64,000 nt of DNA from Candidatus Nitrosotalea sp. TS (lineage in GTDB: Archaea > Thermoproteota > Nitrososphaeria > Nitrososphaerales > Nitrosopumilaceae): positions 62,001 to 126,000 of the forward strand of contig NZ_RCMB01000009.1 of the NCBI RefSeq assembly GCF_011319465.1. The letters run 5' to 3'. Under the pieces are notes generated by a model, which was not told where the DNA came from, ran no database searches, and saw only the letters and a list, made by a program, of their open reading frames with translations. Shown in pieces: positions 46,296 to 56,677 of this stretch; position 1 is the first letter of the stretch; each line of letters opens with the position of its first letter. Both the position numbers and the translations under genes were made by a program.

Positions 46296-47386
46296 TTACC
46301 TAAGTAGAACATGTGAACCATCTGATGCTATAACAGCTTTTTGTCTCTCACCATATGTTTTGAGCACATACTCCATTGATTCTTTGGTTCCCCCAAATGG
46401 AATCATTGCAAGTTTATCTTTTGCATAATGATGTGGCAATACAGAGACGATCCCAATCTTGAATTGTTTTTGAATCTCAGTTAAGAAAAGAAGATTCTCC
46501 ATTCCATCAATATACTTGGCAGGGCTTTTTAATCGGTCCAAACTCATGCTGCCTTCGGTATATTGAAGAAGGGCTTCTGATCCCAAGCCATTTTTACATT
46601 CAGCCAAAAGTATTGCAAGACCTTCTTCTTTTACAGCGTTTGCACAATTCCACAATGCAGAAAGTGATCTGTTCAATGTTTCATTACTTGCTTCCTTGCC
46701 AGTGCTGATAAACAGTATCCTGTGTTTTCCTACATCGTTTATCATTGCAGAAGACAGAGATTTTGAGAGTGTCCATTGTCGAAGAAGGATGCCCTGCAGA
46801 TACATCAACTATTCCTGATGAATTTGCAACTACCTCAAGCGAGGATATCTCAAACCCATCGGTGAATTTTTTTGCCACCTCAATAGTTGACAAATCTTCC
46901 CCAGGATGTGGCAAGTTTCCAATTTTCTTTTCATATGCATGCAACATCTGTTCTTTTCCAAATCTTCGCAATAATTTTGTAGAGACTGTACTATATCCAA
47001 ATAATCCATCAAATTCCATTTCACCGACAAACATAAGATTTGTACCAGTTAGCTGAGAATTGTTAAATTCAGAAATTGATATGGAAGGATCCGAGAACAT
47101 GTTTTTGACAAGGTGTAGATTGGATTTATCTACAAGAATCCTGGGTTTGGGAAGTGATTTTTGATTGCAGATTTCCAACAGACTGGAGATTACTTTTTGA
47201 ACTGCTTTTGTGGATTCTAAAATGACAATCTCAGTTGGTTTTGTAAGATCTATTGACTGTAATTTTGAAACAATGTCAGAATCAGCTCAAATGTGTGCCC
47301 TCTGACCCTATTTGTCGCTCAAGGTTTTCGACCTTTATGTCCAATACAACCTCTGTCGGGCCATAGCTAAGCCAAATTTCAGGCAT
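46296..47386 (-). CDS. LarA/DUF2088-like protein (about two frameshifts)
   Basis: About 363 residues. The start (MPEIWLSYGPTEVVLDIKVE) has the I-x-L-x-YG pattern of the LarA (nickel-dependent lactate racemase) family. After a break near 47285 come FDGLFGYSTVSTKLLRRFG and VDVSAGHPSSTMDTL. After another near 46770 come RSLSALWNCANAVKEEGLAI and LLAECKNGLGSEALLQYTE, like the LarA C-terminal GG..I..AEC.xGxG segment. Clear catalytic SGGRK-type motifs are not visible, so lactate racemase activity is doubtful. Family assignment is moderate. Confidence 0.45.
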
Positions 47387-47435
47387 ACCATACCGATGGG
47401 ACAGTTAAAATAAATCTAGTTCGGTAAATTTTGCT

Positions 47436-48044
47436 GTGGATTTTGTCAAAGAATTTGCAATATTTTTACAGGAAAGTACTGCCATAAAGTTTGGAGATTT
47501 CAACCTTTCCAGCGGAAAGAAGAGTGCATATTACATTGATCTTCGAATAATACCAAGTTTTCCGCACCAATTTAGAAAGATGATAAAACATCTTCAAAAC
47601 AACATAGCTGAGAAAATCGGTCTTGATAGTTTTGATTGTATTGCATCAGTGCCAACATCTGGGCTTGTGATAGCTTCTGCTTTAGCAATAGAAACAGTAA
47701 AGCCGCTTGTATACATCAGACAAAAACCAAAAGACTATGGCACAGGCAGCCTAATAGAGGGAAAGATAACACAGGGAACAAAGATACTGCTTGTTGATGA
47801 TGTTGGAACAACAGGACAGTCACTAATTAATGCCATAAAGGCACTAAAGGAAGCCAAAATGATTGTAACTGATGCATTTGTTATAGTAAATAGATTTGAG
47901 GGCGCAAGAGAACTTTTGGCTTCAGAAGGCGTAAAATTACATGAAGTTATGGACGTGATACAAATCTCAAGTCTATTATATGATGAAAAACTACTTGATG
48001 AGCAAACGTTTGAGCGAATCAAAAAACAAATGAATGCGTCCTAA
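47436..48044 (+). CDS. pyrE: orotate phosphoribosyltransferase
   Basis: A 202-residue PRTase from GTG: FGDFNLSSGKKSAYYIDLRI and the PRPP motif KILLVDDVGTTGQSLINAIK. Converts orotate to OMP in pyrimidine synthesis. Frame intact. Confidence 0.93.
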   Translation: MDFVKEFAIFLQESTAIKFGDFNLSSGKKSAYYIDLRIIPSFPHQFRKMIKHLQNNIAEKIGLDSFDCIASVPTSGLVIASALAIETVKPLVYIRQKPKDYGTGSLIEGKITQGTKILLVDDVGTTGQSLINAIKALKEAKMIVTDAFVIVNRFEGARELLASEGVKLHEVMDVIQISSLLYDEKLLDEQTFERIKKQMNAS

Positions 48045-48062
48045 GGCAAAAAAGCCGAGTAT

Positions 48063-48626
48063 TTAGCTTTCGTAGATCATTAGTTCTTTTTCTTCAAGTA
48101 GTGTGTGTAGATTATGTACGGCCCGGTATACATCTGACTCTTTTTTCGCTCCGGTACAGACTAATTTTCCAGATGCAAATAGCAAGATGACAGTCTTTGG
48201 ATCAAGCATTCTGTGTATCAGGCCAGGAAATTGTTCTGGTTCATACATACTCCTAGGCAGGCTTCTTGCCGCCTGTTCTAGGTGTATTTTGCCTCCAAGA
48301 CTAGCTGAGGCCACTATGTTCTGGATGACTATTACCGCGTCTTTTTTTATCTTGATTCCTCCTTTTCTTAATTTTTGGACTACAGTTCGCACTGCTTTGA
48401 TTGATTGTTCTTCAGATTTTGCACCGGTGCAAACCATTTTACCTGAACTGAAGATCAGTGTTGCAGTTTTAGGAGATTTTATTCTAAAGACAAGACCCGG
48501 AAACTGATCAGGATGATATTCAACATCAGGAAAAGTTTGAGTAATGACATTAAGATCAATGCGTTGATCAACTGAAGCAGAAGCCACAACATTTTCGATA
48601 CTGACAATCGGTTTTGTTTGAGGCAT
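48063..48626 (-). CDS. tbp: TATA-box-binding protein
   Basis: A 187-residue TBP with the two direct repeats: FPGLVFRIKSPKTATLIFSS and GKMVCTGAKSEEQ, then FPGLIHRMLDPKTVILLFAS and GKLVCTGAKKESD. The saddle binds TATA boxes with TFB and starts archaeal transcription. Preceded by a striking double TATA sequence (see promoter feature). Confidence 0.95.
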   Translation of the reverse strand: MPQTKPIVSIENVVASASVDQRIDLNVITQTFPDVEYHPDQFPGLVFRIKSPKTATLIFSSGKMVCTGAKSEEQSIKAVRTVVQKLRKGGIKIKKDAVIVIQNIVASASLGGKIHLEQAARSLPRSMYEPEQFPGLIHRMLDPKTVILLFASGKLVCTGAKKESDVYRAVHNLHTLLEEKELMIYES

Positions 48627-48660
48627 TCCGCTCCTTATATATGGGCTTTATATATACTCT
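48627..48660 (-). promoter_or_regulatory. tbp promoter with tandem TATA-like boxes
   Basis: On the minus strand two TATATA-rich boxes (TATATATAAAG and CATATATAAGG) lie about 13-35 bp upstream of the ATG, and a GGAG purine block directly precedes the start codon. The farther box is at the right distance for leaderless initiation; the nearer one is too close to be a normal promoter. Confidence 0.55.
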
Positions 48661-48911
48661 GTATCGTTTCATGCAGATGTTCTTTATGTCAAATTTATCA
48701 GATCTCTTTTAGATTATTGGCAGCTCAGACAAATGCCTTTACATCATTCATTTCAGCCATAACTCTGATTCCTCATTGCAGCCAAATCAAGATAGTTAAC
48801 TGATTATTTTAAAATTGGTTTCACGGTTTAAACGAGTGTTGCAAAGTAAATGATTCACTAAAACAAGTTTTCTTTTAGAATACACAACAAAAGTTAATTG
48901 AGTTAAATTGA

Positions 48912-48985
48912 TGGGCCCAAAGGGCTTCGATCCCTTGGCTCACCGGTTATGAGCCGGTTACTCTACCAAGCTGAGTTATGGGCCC
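48912..48985 (-). tRNA. tRNA-Met (CAT) or tRNA-Ile2
   Basis: The minus strand folds fully: acceptor GGGCCCA/TGGGCCC, D-arm ACTC/GAGT, anticodon stem ACCGG/CCGGT around CTCATAA (anticodon CAT), T-arm AAGGG/CCCTT. Elongator Met and lysidine/agmatidine-modified Ile2 both carry CAT, and sequence alone does not settle it. The initiator-specific GGG/CCC anticodon stem is absent. Discriminator A; no intron. Confidence 0.9.
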
Positions 48986-49027
48986 AACGACAGAACAATT
49001 TGATATGTGATATAAAATGGTATAGAG

Positions 49028-49666
49028 TTAACAGTATGCTTGATGGCAGCTGTCCAGTAAGAGATTCTGAGCTTCCATTGATTTGCCGGCAGTTTGAACT
49101 AGATCATCTTCCTTGGATGCTGGTGTGTTTTCGAGTACTTTTCTCCACAGTGCAGCGTGTCTAATATCAGCCTCAGTGTGAAGTCTAAAGTATTCGATTG
49201 CATCATCGTCTGCGATACCATAGAATTTCCTCAAACCATCAATCTTTGAGAGACTGATCTTTGGAATTTCTTGCTCTAGAGCATACATTGCGGCTGCACC
49301 TTCTTCAAAGGAAGTCATCAATGCAGACATGTTAGATATTGCCTGTCTTGTTTTATCAAGACCGGCATAATTTTGCATTTCTTCACGTGAGACACCCAAG
49401 GAGCCTGCAAATTTTGTCCAAGGTTCAATATGCTCATATTCTTCATTTTGGTTTGCTGAGATTTTTCCTCGTAGATCAGACGGGCTATTTTCCATTATTG
49501 CACCAACAAAAGAAGGAACTGATTTTACTAACTGAAAGTATTCTTTGGAATAACCACTAAGAGATTCAAGCGATAATTGTCCCTCATTCCACATCACATA
49601 GAATTTGTGTTTTAGGAGACTTTGTTCTTCAATGATTTTATCAATTCTTTGAATAAGCGTGCTCAT
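49028..49666 (-). CDS. TenA/PqqC/CADD-like protein
   Basis: A 212-residue helical protein: FYVMWNEGQLSLESLSGYSK, YFQLVKSVPSFVGAIMEN and EYFRLHTEADIRHAALWRKV with metal-site-type Glu and His residues. The bundle fold is shared by TenA, PqqC and CADD (a di-iron enzyme that makes p-aminobenzoate in Chlamydia). The E-x-x-x-E/H pattern fits a CADD-like enzyme. Frame intact; ATG at 49666. Confidence 0.7.
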   Translation of the reverse strand: MSTLIQRIDKIIEEQSLLKHKFYVMWNEGQLSLESLSGYSKEYFQLVKSVPSFVGAIMENSPSDLRGKISANQNEEYEHIEPWTKFAGSLGVSREEMQNYAGLDKTRQAISNMSALMTSFEEGAAAMYALEQEIPKISLSKIDGLRKFYGIADDDAIEYFRLHTEADIRHAALWRKVLENTPASKEDDLVQTAGKSMEAQNLLLDSCHQAYC

Positions 49667-49750
49667 GCGATTTATCAAAATTCAGTACTAAAAAAATCTT
49701 TTGAATGACTCCAAAAGGATTTTATGGATAAGAAACAGGATTCAGGTCGG

Positions 49751-49841
49751 GCTCCAGTGGTGTAGACCGGTCAAGCATGGGGGACTTTCAATCCTCCGAC
49801 CCGGGTTCAAATTCTATTTGATGAAAATCCCGGCTGGAGCA
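49751..49841 (+). tRNA. tRNA-Glu (TTC) with a 16-nt intron in the T-loop
   Basis: Acceptor GCTCCAG/CTGGAGC, anticodon arm GGGGA-CTTTCAA-TCCTC (anticodon TTC), T-stem CCGGG/CCCGG. The T-loop is interrupted: CCGGGTTCAAAT is followed by about 16 extra bases (49813-49828) before CCCGG. Removing them gives a normal TTCAAAT loop and a 75-nt tRNA. Exon/intron bases TCAAAT and ATTTGA are complementary with a three-base loop, as expected near a bulge-helix-bulge. CCA is not encoded. Confidence 0.88.
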
Positions 49842-49894
49842 CCTACAAAAGCATTAATATTCTTACCATTCCCTACGCACGCTAGTGCAATTTT

Positions 49895-50746
49895 TTGGAT
49901 AGAAAAAACTTTGAGATCAATCCTTTAATCAAAGACTACAAAAACTATATTGATTCAATAAATCAAGCACTTAAAAAAGAACTGGAACTTTATTCCGCTT
50001 CAGAATTTTTCGAACCCCTGCAATATGCACTTGAGGGAGGAAAAAGAATAAGACCGATCATTCTTGTCTTGGCTGCTGAAAGTGTTGGCAAGTGTAACGA
50101 ACATGCTTTCATTGCAGCTTGCGCAGTTGAACTATTACACACCGAGTCTGTAATTCACGACGATATAATCGATAATGAGATTCTAAGAAGGCGAAAGGAT
50201 CCATTTCACATCAAGTATGGATATAACACGAGTATAATGACTGGCGATTTTGTTCTGGGATTAATCTTGAACATATCCTCACGTCTTGACAATTCACGAA
50301 TAGCAAGAGAACTTGCCAACACTGCCATGATGATGAGTGATGGCGAGATGATAGAAACAAGGCTAGAGACAAGCGAGGATATCACCTTTGATGACTATCT
50401 CAAAGTAATCGAATACAAGACAGCTACCGCATTTGAGGCAGCAACAAAGATTGGCGCCATCCTAGGCGGAGGCAATGAAGAACAAATCATGGCATTTGCG
50501 GAATACGGTAAGAACATGGGAATTGCCTACCAGATTCGCGACGATTTACAGGATTGGAATAACGAAGACAAGCTATTCAATACATTGATTAAGAAAAGCT
50601 CAGACCCGCGTAATGTTTTTGATCATATGGACATGTTGCTAACCAATTATTCAAAGAAAGCAAAGATAGCACTTCGAAAAATGGATGACGGTCCTGCAAG
50701 AAGAAGACTTGAGAGTCTGCTAGATCTTACTATGCTTAATGTATAG
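49895..50746 (+). CDS. polyprenyl (GGPP) synthase
   Basis: A 283-residue all-helical prenyltransferase from TTG. YALEGGKRIRPIILVLAAES, the first aspartate-rich motif ESVIHDDIIDNEILRRRKDP and the second YQIRDDLQDWNNEDKLFN are clear. It makes geranylgeranyl diphosphate for ether lipids (FPP/GGPP specificity not determinable). Its 3' end overlaps nuoN by 11 bp. Confidence 0.9.
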   Translation: MDRKNFEINPLIKDYKNYIDSINQALKKELELYSASEFFEPLQYALEGGKRIRPIILVLAAESVGKCNEHAFIAACAVELLHTESVIHDDIIDNEILRRRKDPFHIKYGYNTSIMTGDFVLGLILNISSRLDNSRIARELANTAMMMSDGEMIETRLETSEDITFDDYLKVIEYKTATAFEAATKIGAILGGGNEEQIMAFAEYGKNMGIAYQIRDDLQDWNNEDKLFNTLIKKSSDPRNVFDHMDMLLTNYSKKAKIALRKMDDGPARRRLESLLDLTMLNV

Positions 50747-52223
50747 TAGGAAGACTTGTAAGAACTGGTACAGCTGATTTTGCAAGTGCAATGAACGGAC
50801 CTGGATACACTCCAATTCCAACCATGAAGATTATTGAAAATATCATGACAGCTATTATGGATCTTGGTTCTTTCACTCTCTTTTCAGATTCGCCTTCTTC
50901 AAAGTACATCTTTCGTATTATCCAACCATAGTATGCAAGAGATAGTGCACTGTTCAACACTCCTGCGACAGCCAAGTATGGTGCCCATGGTATTGATGTA
51001 CCAGCATTTATCGCAGCTCCGAAACAACATGAGCTTACTCCAAAATCCATTGAGTGGTGGAACTCCTGCTAAAGCTAAAAGGGATATGACTAGACCAAGC
51101 GAAGTAATTGGCATTCGTTTTCCAAGTCCGCGAAGCTTGTCAATGTGAGTGACAGATAGTGTTACGGCTATTCCCTGCCACAGCTATGAACGCCGCAGCT
51201 TTCATGACAGCGTGGTTTAGAATATGGAATAGTGCAGCTGCAATACCAATTGCAGTAAATGGAGCAATGCTCAAGCCAATCAGAATGTATCCAGCATGAC
51301 CGATGCTAGAGTATGCAAGCATTCTTGAGATGCTTTTCTGCCTAATAGCTGCCAGGTTTCCCCAAGTCATAGTGACTATGGCTATTACAGCAAGGGCAAG
51401 AGACCAGTTGAAGATTAAGGGCTATTGCACCCATTACTATTACACGTAGAGCCGCAGCAAAGCCAGCTTTTTTCGTTCCTGCTGCAAGCAATGCAGCGAT
51501 TGTTGGCGGCGACCCTTCATACGTATCTGGAAGCCACATGTGGAAAGGTACAAGACCGATTTTGAATCCAAATCCTGCTATGAACATTCCAACTGCCAGT
51601 ATGGCCAAGGGTAACAGGTCTGGGCTTAGATGCGAAAATCCATTTATCACTTGTTCGATATTGGTTGAACCCGTAAGACCGTATGCTATTGATATTCCCC
51701 AGAGAATTATTCCTGAAGATAGTGCACCAAACAAAAAGTATTTGATAGCTGCTTCATTTGAGGTTGGATCCTTTTTGTGAAACCCAGCCAAGACATAAGT
51801 TGGAATGCTCATCAATTCCCAAGCAACAAATAACATTACTAGATCAGTCGAATATGCAATCAACACCATTCCTATTGACGATAATACTATCAGGGAATAG
51901 TAGACAGCTGGATTCCCTTTTCCTTTCATGTAATTGAATGAACCAACTGTTGTCATTATGCCGACTATCAACATTGCAATTGCAAAGAAAGATCCAAACA
52001 TGTCGTTTGCAAGTACGTCCTTTGAGAAAATTGCTGCAGGTGTAACATGGTGTGAAATTATTTGATATACAACAAATGCAATTGCAGCAGCTAACGCACC
52101 AAATGCAATTCCGCCATAAAGTGAATCGTTTTTCTCTTTTCTTACTACGCTAATTACTGGAATGAGTACGCCGACAGCTCCTAGCATCAGAGTTAGAATT
52201 ATTGGGGTTGAGGTAAAGTCCAT
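50736..52223 (-). CDS. nuoN: complex I subunit N (at least three frameshifts)
   Basis: About 495 residues across four frame pieces. LVMLFVAWELMSIPTYVLAG and GFGFKIGLVPFHMWLPDTYE are antiporter-like landmarks. Continuations are QKSISRMLAYSSIGHAGYI, then LGLVISLLALAGVPPLNGFW (LSLAGIPP-type motif), then LNSALSLAYYGWIIRKMYFE. Breaks near 51400, 51150 and 51055. Proton-pumping membrane subunit. Last gene in the operon. Confidence 0.88.
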
Positions 52224-52236
52224 CATATTTTTTCAC

Positions 52237-54314
52237 CTAAATGAATAACAGTAACACTACTATCAATATGCCAGCACCAAATACATACAAGTAAGATTGA
52301 GAAATTCCTGTTTGTGTAGATTGTAATATTCTTGCACCACCAGCCATAGTTTTTTCAGGCACCAAGTTGAACCCTTCCATTACCCTCTCTTCAAAGTATC
52401 GATAGACTCCTCTTGCAAGATACAGTGGTCCTACAACAAATGTCCAGTTGATCAATGCGTCAAGATACCACCTGTTGAGGAAAAACTTGTGTATCGCGTA
52501 AAAGACAATATTTGAATTTACAAATTTTGCAGGATCTGCAAATTTTCCGATATAGAAGATGTATCCTAGCACAAATCCAATTGCAAATGCTGAGAGAGAG
52601 GCAACTAGCGCAATTGGGTTGACACCCTCTAGGAATCCTCCAAGTAGTTGTGAGGAGCCAGTAGCAACTGCTCCGGCTTGAGACTGGATTCCAAATGCTG
52701 ACGATAGATATGCTGTGAAAATGTCATGTATTTTGTGTTCAAATGCCAAGCCCAGAACACCAACTCCAATTGTAAGAGCTGCTAGAATTCCATATGGAAT
52801 CCACATTACTGGACTTGCTTCGTGAATATGTCCTTCCTTCTCCAAGTGCTCTACGTGTTTGCTCTTGTTACCAAAGAAGACCATTCCAATCATCCTAGTG
52901 GTGTAGAATGTTGTGATAGCTGCAGTTACTACTGCGATGATAAATATTGGCAAAGCCCAAGTGCTACCCGATTGATATACAGCTCCGAAGATGGCATCTT
53001 TGCTCCAGAAACCTGTTGTGATAAACGGAGCACCCATCAATCCAAGTCCTGCAGGCCCACATGAAGATGTATGTCTTTGACATGATCCTTCTGGAGTCCT
53101 CCCATGTCGGTCATGAATCTAGACCCAACTATATGCAATAACGATCCTGCTGCCATGAACAAGGAAGCTTTGAACATTGCATGGGAAATAAGATGGAAGA
53201 ACCCTGCAGTATAACCATCAACAAATTGCCTTGAAAGTCCAGCTATGCCAAGGGCCATCATCATGTAACCAATTTGCGAGCCTGTTGAATATGCAAGTAC
53301 TTTCTTTATTTCAGTTTGAACCATTCCTTGAGTAGCTAATAGGAATGCAGTGATTGCTCCAACCCATGCCACTACCTCGAAGAATTGATCCATGTTGATA
53401 CCAACTGCAGCCAAGGCAAAGAAGAGTGGGCCTAATCTTGCTACCAAGAATACACCTGCCTTTACCATTGTAGCCGCATGAATGAGTGCAGAGACTGGAG
53501 TAGGGCCAGTCATTGCCTCAAGTAACCATTCGTTTAGTGGGAATTGCGCTGATTTTCCTATAGCTCCTCCAAATAGCAAAATTGCAGCTGGAATCAGCAG
53601 ATTTTGAGCAGACATTGCAGTTGCCCAGCTTGTGTTTGTCGCCAGTTCTTTGAATCCAAAAGTTCCTGCAAATGCAAAGATTAGAAACATTCCAGCTAAC
53701 ATCATGATATCTCCAACTTTTGTCATGATGAATGCCTTAATTCCTGCTTGAGTAGGAGAATAATAGTCAAGCAAGCCAAGGACTGTACGTCCTTCTACTC
53801 CAACGTGATCCTTCTTTTTGTCCCTATACCAAAATCCTACTAGTGCGTATGATGCAAGACCTACACCCTCCCAACCAAAGAAGAGTTGCAGGAAATTATC
53901 AGATAATACAATTAGTTGCATAGAGCCAATGAAGAAAGACATCCAGAAGAAGAACCTCATGATGTCCTTGTCGCCTTTCATGTAACCCGTGCTGTATATG
54001 AAAATCAGAAATGATATCCATGCAACTACGTTGGCCATGATTGCAGCCAGCGGGTCGGCCAAGATACCAGCTTTTAGTCCAATTGATGATATCCATGGAA
54101 TTTGATTATGAATTTCTTGATTGTGTAATGCAACTGGAATGAGTGTTGCAGCTGAAACAGCACTGGCCAGAGCAAATGCTACTGCCACATATCCTGGAGA
54201 TTTTTTCGAGACTTTAGCTACTGCAGGGATTATCAATGCGCCAACAAATGGCAATATCCAAATTGCCCATACGTTTAACGCGCTAGCACCAAGACCAAGA
54301 GAACTAAAATCCAT
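52237..54314 (-). CDS. nuoL: complex I subunit L (about two frameshifts)
   Basis: About 690 residues. FFWMSFFIGSMQLIVLSDNF, FFGWEGVGLASYALVGFWY, PTPVSALIHAATMVKAGVF and QTEIKKVLAYSTGSQIGYMM are NuoL hallmarks; the long C-terminal helix region follows from MMGAPFITTGFWSKDAIFG. Breaks near 53095 and 53045. It forms the distal pump with its lateral helix. Confidence 0.9.
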
Positions 54315-54317
54315 GCC

Positions 54318-55879
54318 CTATACTCCCACCAGTCCTTTCATGAAAGGAATTATTTGATTGAAAAATATATCAGGGATCAATTCCAATAACAACTGTAAAT
54401 CCTGCTAACATCATCATTGGGCCTGTTACATACCAGTTTGCTTCTTTAGTATTTTCAAGATGTACTGGAAGTTTTCCAAGGAAGACTCTTTTTATCATCC
54501 ACAAAGAATACGCCATGGTAATGACAGTCGCAACTAATCCAAGTCCAAATGAGATCATCCTAATTGTAGATCCCTCTTGAATTGCTGTCTGTAACGCGCC
54601 ATTGAACATTGTCCATTCTGCCATGAATCCACTCGTTGGTGGAATTCCCACTATAGTAAGTACACCAATCATTGCACAAGTTGCAGTGATGGGCATTTTT
54701 GATGCAAGTCCACCCATCTTTGTAATGCTTCTGGTACCAACTTGAAGAATAATTGCGCCAACCATCATGAAGAGAATCACTTTGCCAATACTGTGTGACA
54801 CAAACAACATTTCAGAGCCAGAAAGCCCCAAGGCCGAGGCAGAACCTATTCCAAATAGAATATACCCCATTTGACTAATACTTGAATAAGCAAAGAATTT
54901 TTTAATGTCATCTTGTACTAGCGCCATTATACCGCCGTAGATCATGGTTCCAACACCCCACAGATTCAAGAACAAAGCAAAATGAGCATACTCACCTGGT
55001 ATGAGCATTATTATCAGTCTGAAGAAACCGTAAGCGCCAACACCTAGCATCGCTCCAGATGATAGTGCGTTAAGTGGAGTAGGAGCCGCTTTATACGTAT
55101 GTGGTAACCACATGTGTACAACAAATGCAGCCATCTTTACACCAAGTCCCACAATTATTGCCACAGCAGCAAGTGCCAAAAGATGATGCGGTATCGCACT
55201 TGCATGAATGTCAGCATAGTTGAAACTGCCTGCACCAAACCCTATTGTAAGAAAACCAAGAAGTAGAATTACTGCCCCAACATGAGTCCAGAAGAAGAAT
55301 AGTAGAGCAACTCTTCTTTTTGCTTCATAGCCCCAGAGTGCAATCATAAAGAATCCCTGGAATCAGCATAACCTCAAAGAAGACGTAAAATTCTATCAGA
55401 TTTGTTGCAAGTACAGAGCCCAGCATGCCCATGGCCATGACAAGAAGAAGCGCATAGTAAACGCCGATCTGATGATTCACATAACTTTTCAGCGATGATG
55501 ATTCTACCATTGCAGTTGGTCCATCACCAACTACTTGTTTTTGAGCATGCATCTTTTCTTCATATTGTGCGGTCAGCTTTGCAACCATGTATGGCTTTGA
55601 AAACAGAACCACCACTGTGGAAATTACATAGATCATGATTGCAAATGGCGATGACAGACCATCTAATACCAGCCCAAATTCTCCAAATTGTTGTGTCCAG
55701 GTATAATGTTCTTCATAGGTACCTGCCAATGATGCTAGTGCAATTATTGCAGTGCAATAAGCCAATATTCCAAAACTAAACCATGTTGCAGCATTTGGTC
55801 CTGATTTCTTTCCAAGGTAATATGCTACTGGAGACAGTAATAGTGGCAGAAAGATTGCCTGAAGTAGAACAAACTGCAT
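54318..55879 (-). CDS. nuoM: complex I subunit M (two frameshifts)
   Basis: About 520 residues. GVYYALLLVMAMGMLGSVLA, YVFFEVMLIPG, VALLFFFWTHVGAVILLLGF, FVVHMWLPHTYKAAPTPLNA and LTIVGIPPTSGFMAEWTMF define it. The frame changes near 55340, and again near 54370, where GIDP should read on into DIFFNQIIPFMKGLVGV, stopping at 54318. The extended stop sits 4 bp before the nuoL ATG. Confidence 0.88.
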
Positions 55880-56184
55880 TATCCTTTCAAGCTCCTAAAG
55901 TCTTCGATATCAATATTCTTGTACATTCTATATGCCACAATAACTAGTGCAAGTCCGACTGCAACTTCAGCCGCTGCAATTGCTATGGAAAAGAGTGCCA
56001 GAGTTTGGCCTTGGCTGTTTGGAATGAATCTTGCAAATGCTACCAAATTCAGATTTGCAGAGTTGATTATCATTTCTACTCCAAATAACATTCGGATTGC
56101 ATTTCGCTTCACTGCCATTCCATAAATTCCAATGGCCAAAAGGGCCACAGAAACTAGAACAAAGTCAATTAACCCGTTGGTCAT
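55879..56184 (-). CDS. nuoK: complex I subunit K
   Basis: A 101-residue three-helix protein: ALLAIGIYGMAVKRNAIRML, FGVEMIINSANLNLVAFAR (conserved Glu in the proton path) and ALFSIAIAAAEVAVGLALVI (second Glu). Its stop overlaps the nuoM start. Confidence 0.93.
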   Translation of the reverse strand: MTNGLIDFVLVSVALLAIGIYGMAVKRNAIRMLFGVEMIINSANLNLVAFARFIPNSQGQTLALFSIAIAAAEVAVGLALVIVAYRMYKNIDIEDFRSLKG

Positions 56185-56677
56185 TTGTTATATCCTCCCT
56201 TCTTGCCAAAGTCAAAGCACCAACAACTGATGCAGCCAAAACCAGCGCCATAACTATGAGTGCTGGCGAATAATATGTAAGAAAGTCTTGACCTATTTGC
56301 TTGTAATCTACTGATGGAGAGTTTGTTTCCATCGATTTCATACCAGAGCCAATAATTATCATACCAATACCTAACATCAACGCAAGCATGAGTCCAATTC
56401 CTGCGTATCTTCTTCGCTTGTCCTCAATCTTGTTGAATATCAATTCGCGTCTTACTAACATCACAGTGAACAAAATTAGTACTGCAACAGAGCCTACGTA
56501 AACAGAGAGTTGAAACATTGCTACAAAAGGCGCATCAAGCAGCAAGAAAAATCCAGCTATGCCAGACAATGTTATCATGAGTGCTATAGAACCATAAATC
56601 AGTGAGCGAATCTCAAGTGCTACAATAGCACTGCCAATTGTTAAAACAGAGAGAGCAAGAAATACAGCATCAACCAT
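56165..56677 (-). CDS. nuoJ: complex I subunit J
   Basis: A 170-residue membrane protein from MVDAVFLALSVL, with FFLLLDAPFVAMFQLSVYVG and GSVAVLILFTVMLVRRELIF (the NuoJ core motif). It overlaps nuoI by about 8 bp and nuoK by 20 bp. Confidence 0.92.
   Translation of the reverse strand: MVDAVFLALSVLTIGSAIVALEIRSLIYGSIALMITLSGIAGFFLLLDAPFVAMFQLSVYVGSVAVLILFTVMLVRRELIFNKIEDKRRRYAGIGLMLALMLGIGMIIIGSGMKSMETNSPSVDYKQIGQDFLTYYSPALIVMALVLAASVVGALTLARREDITNDQRVN

Noticed and set aside
3104-55879. Programmed frameshifting as an explanation for the split genes
   Set aside because: Breaks occur in about 22 unrelated genes at different positions and directions, without a common slippery site or downstream structure. 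Sequencing indels are the simpler reading.
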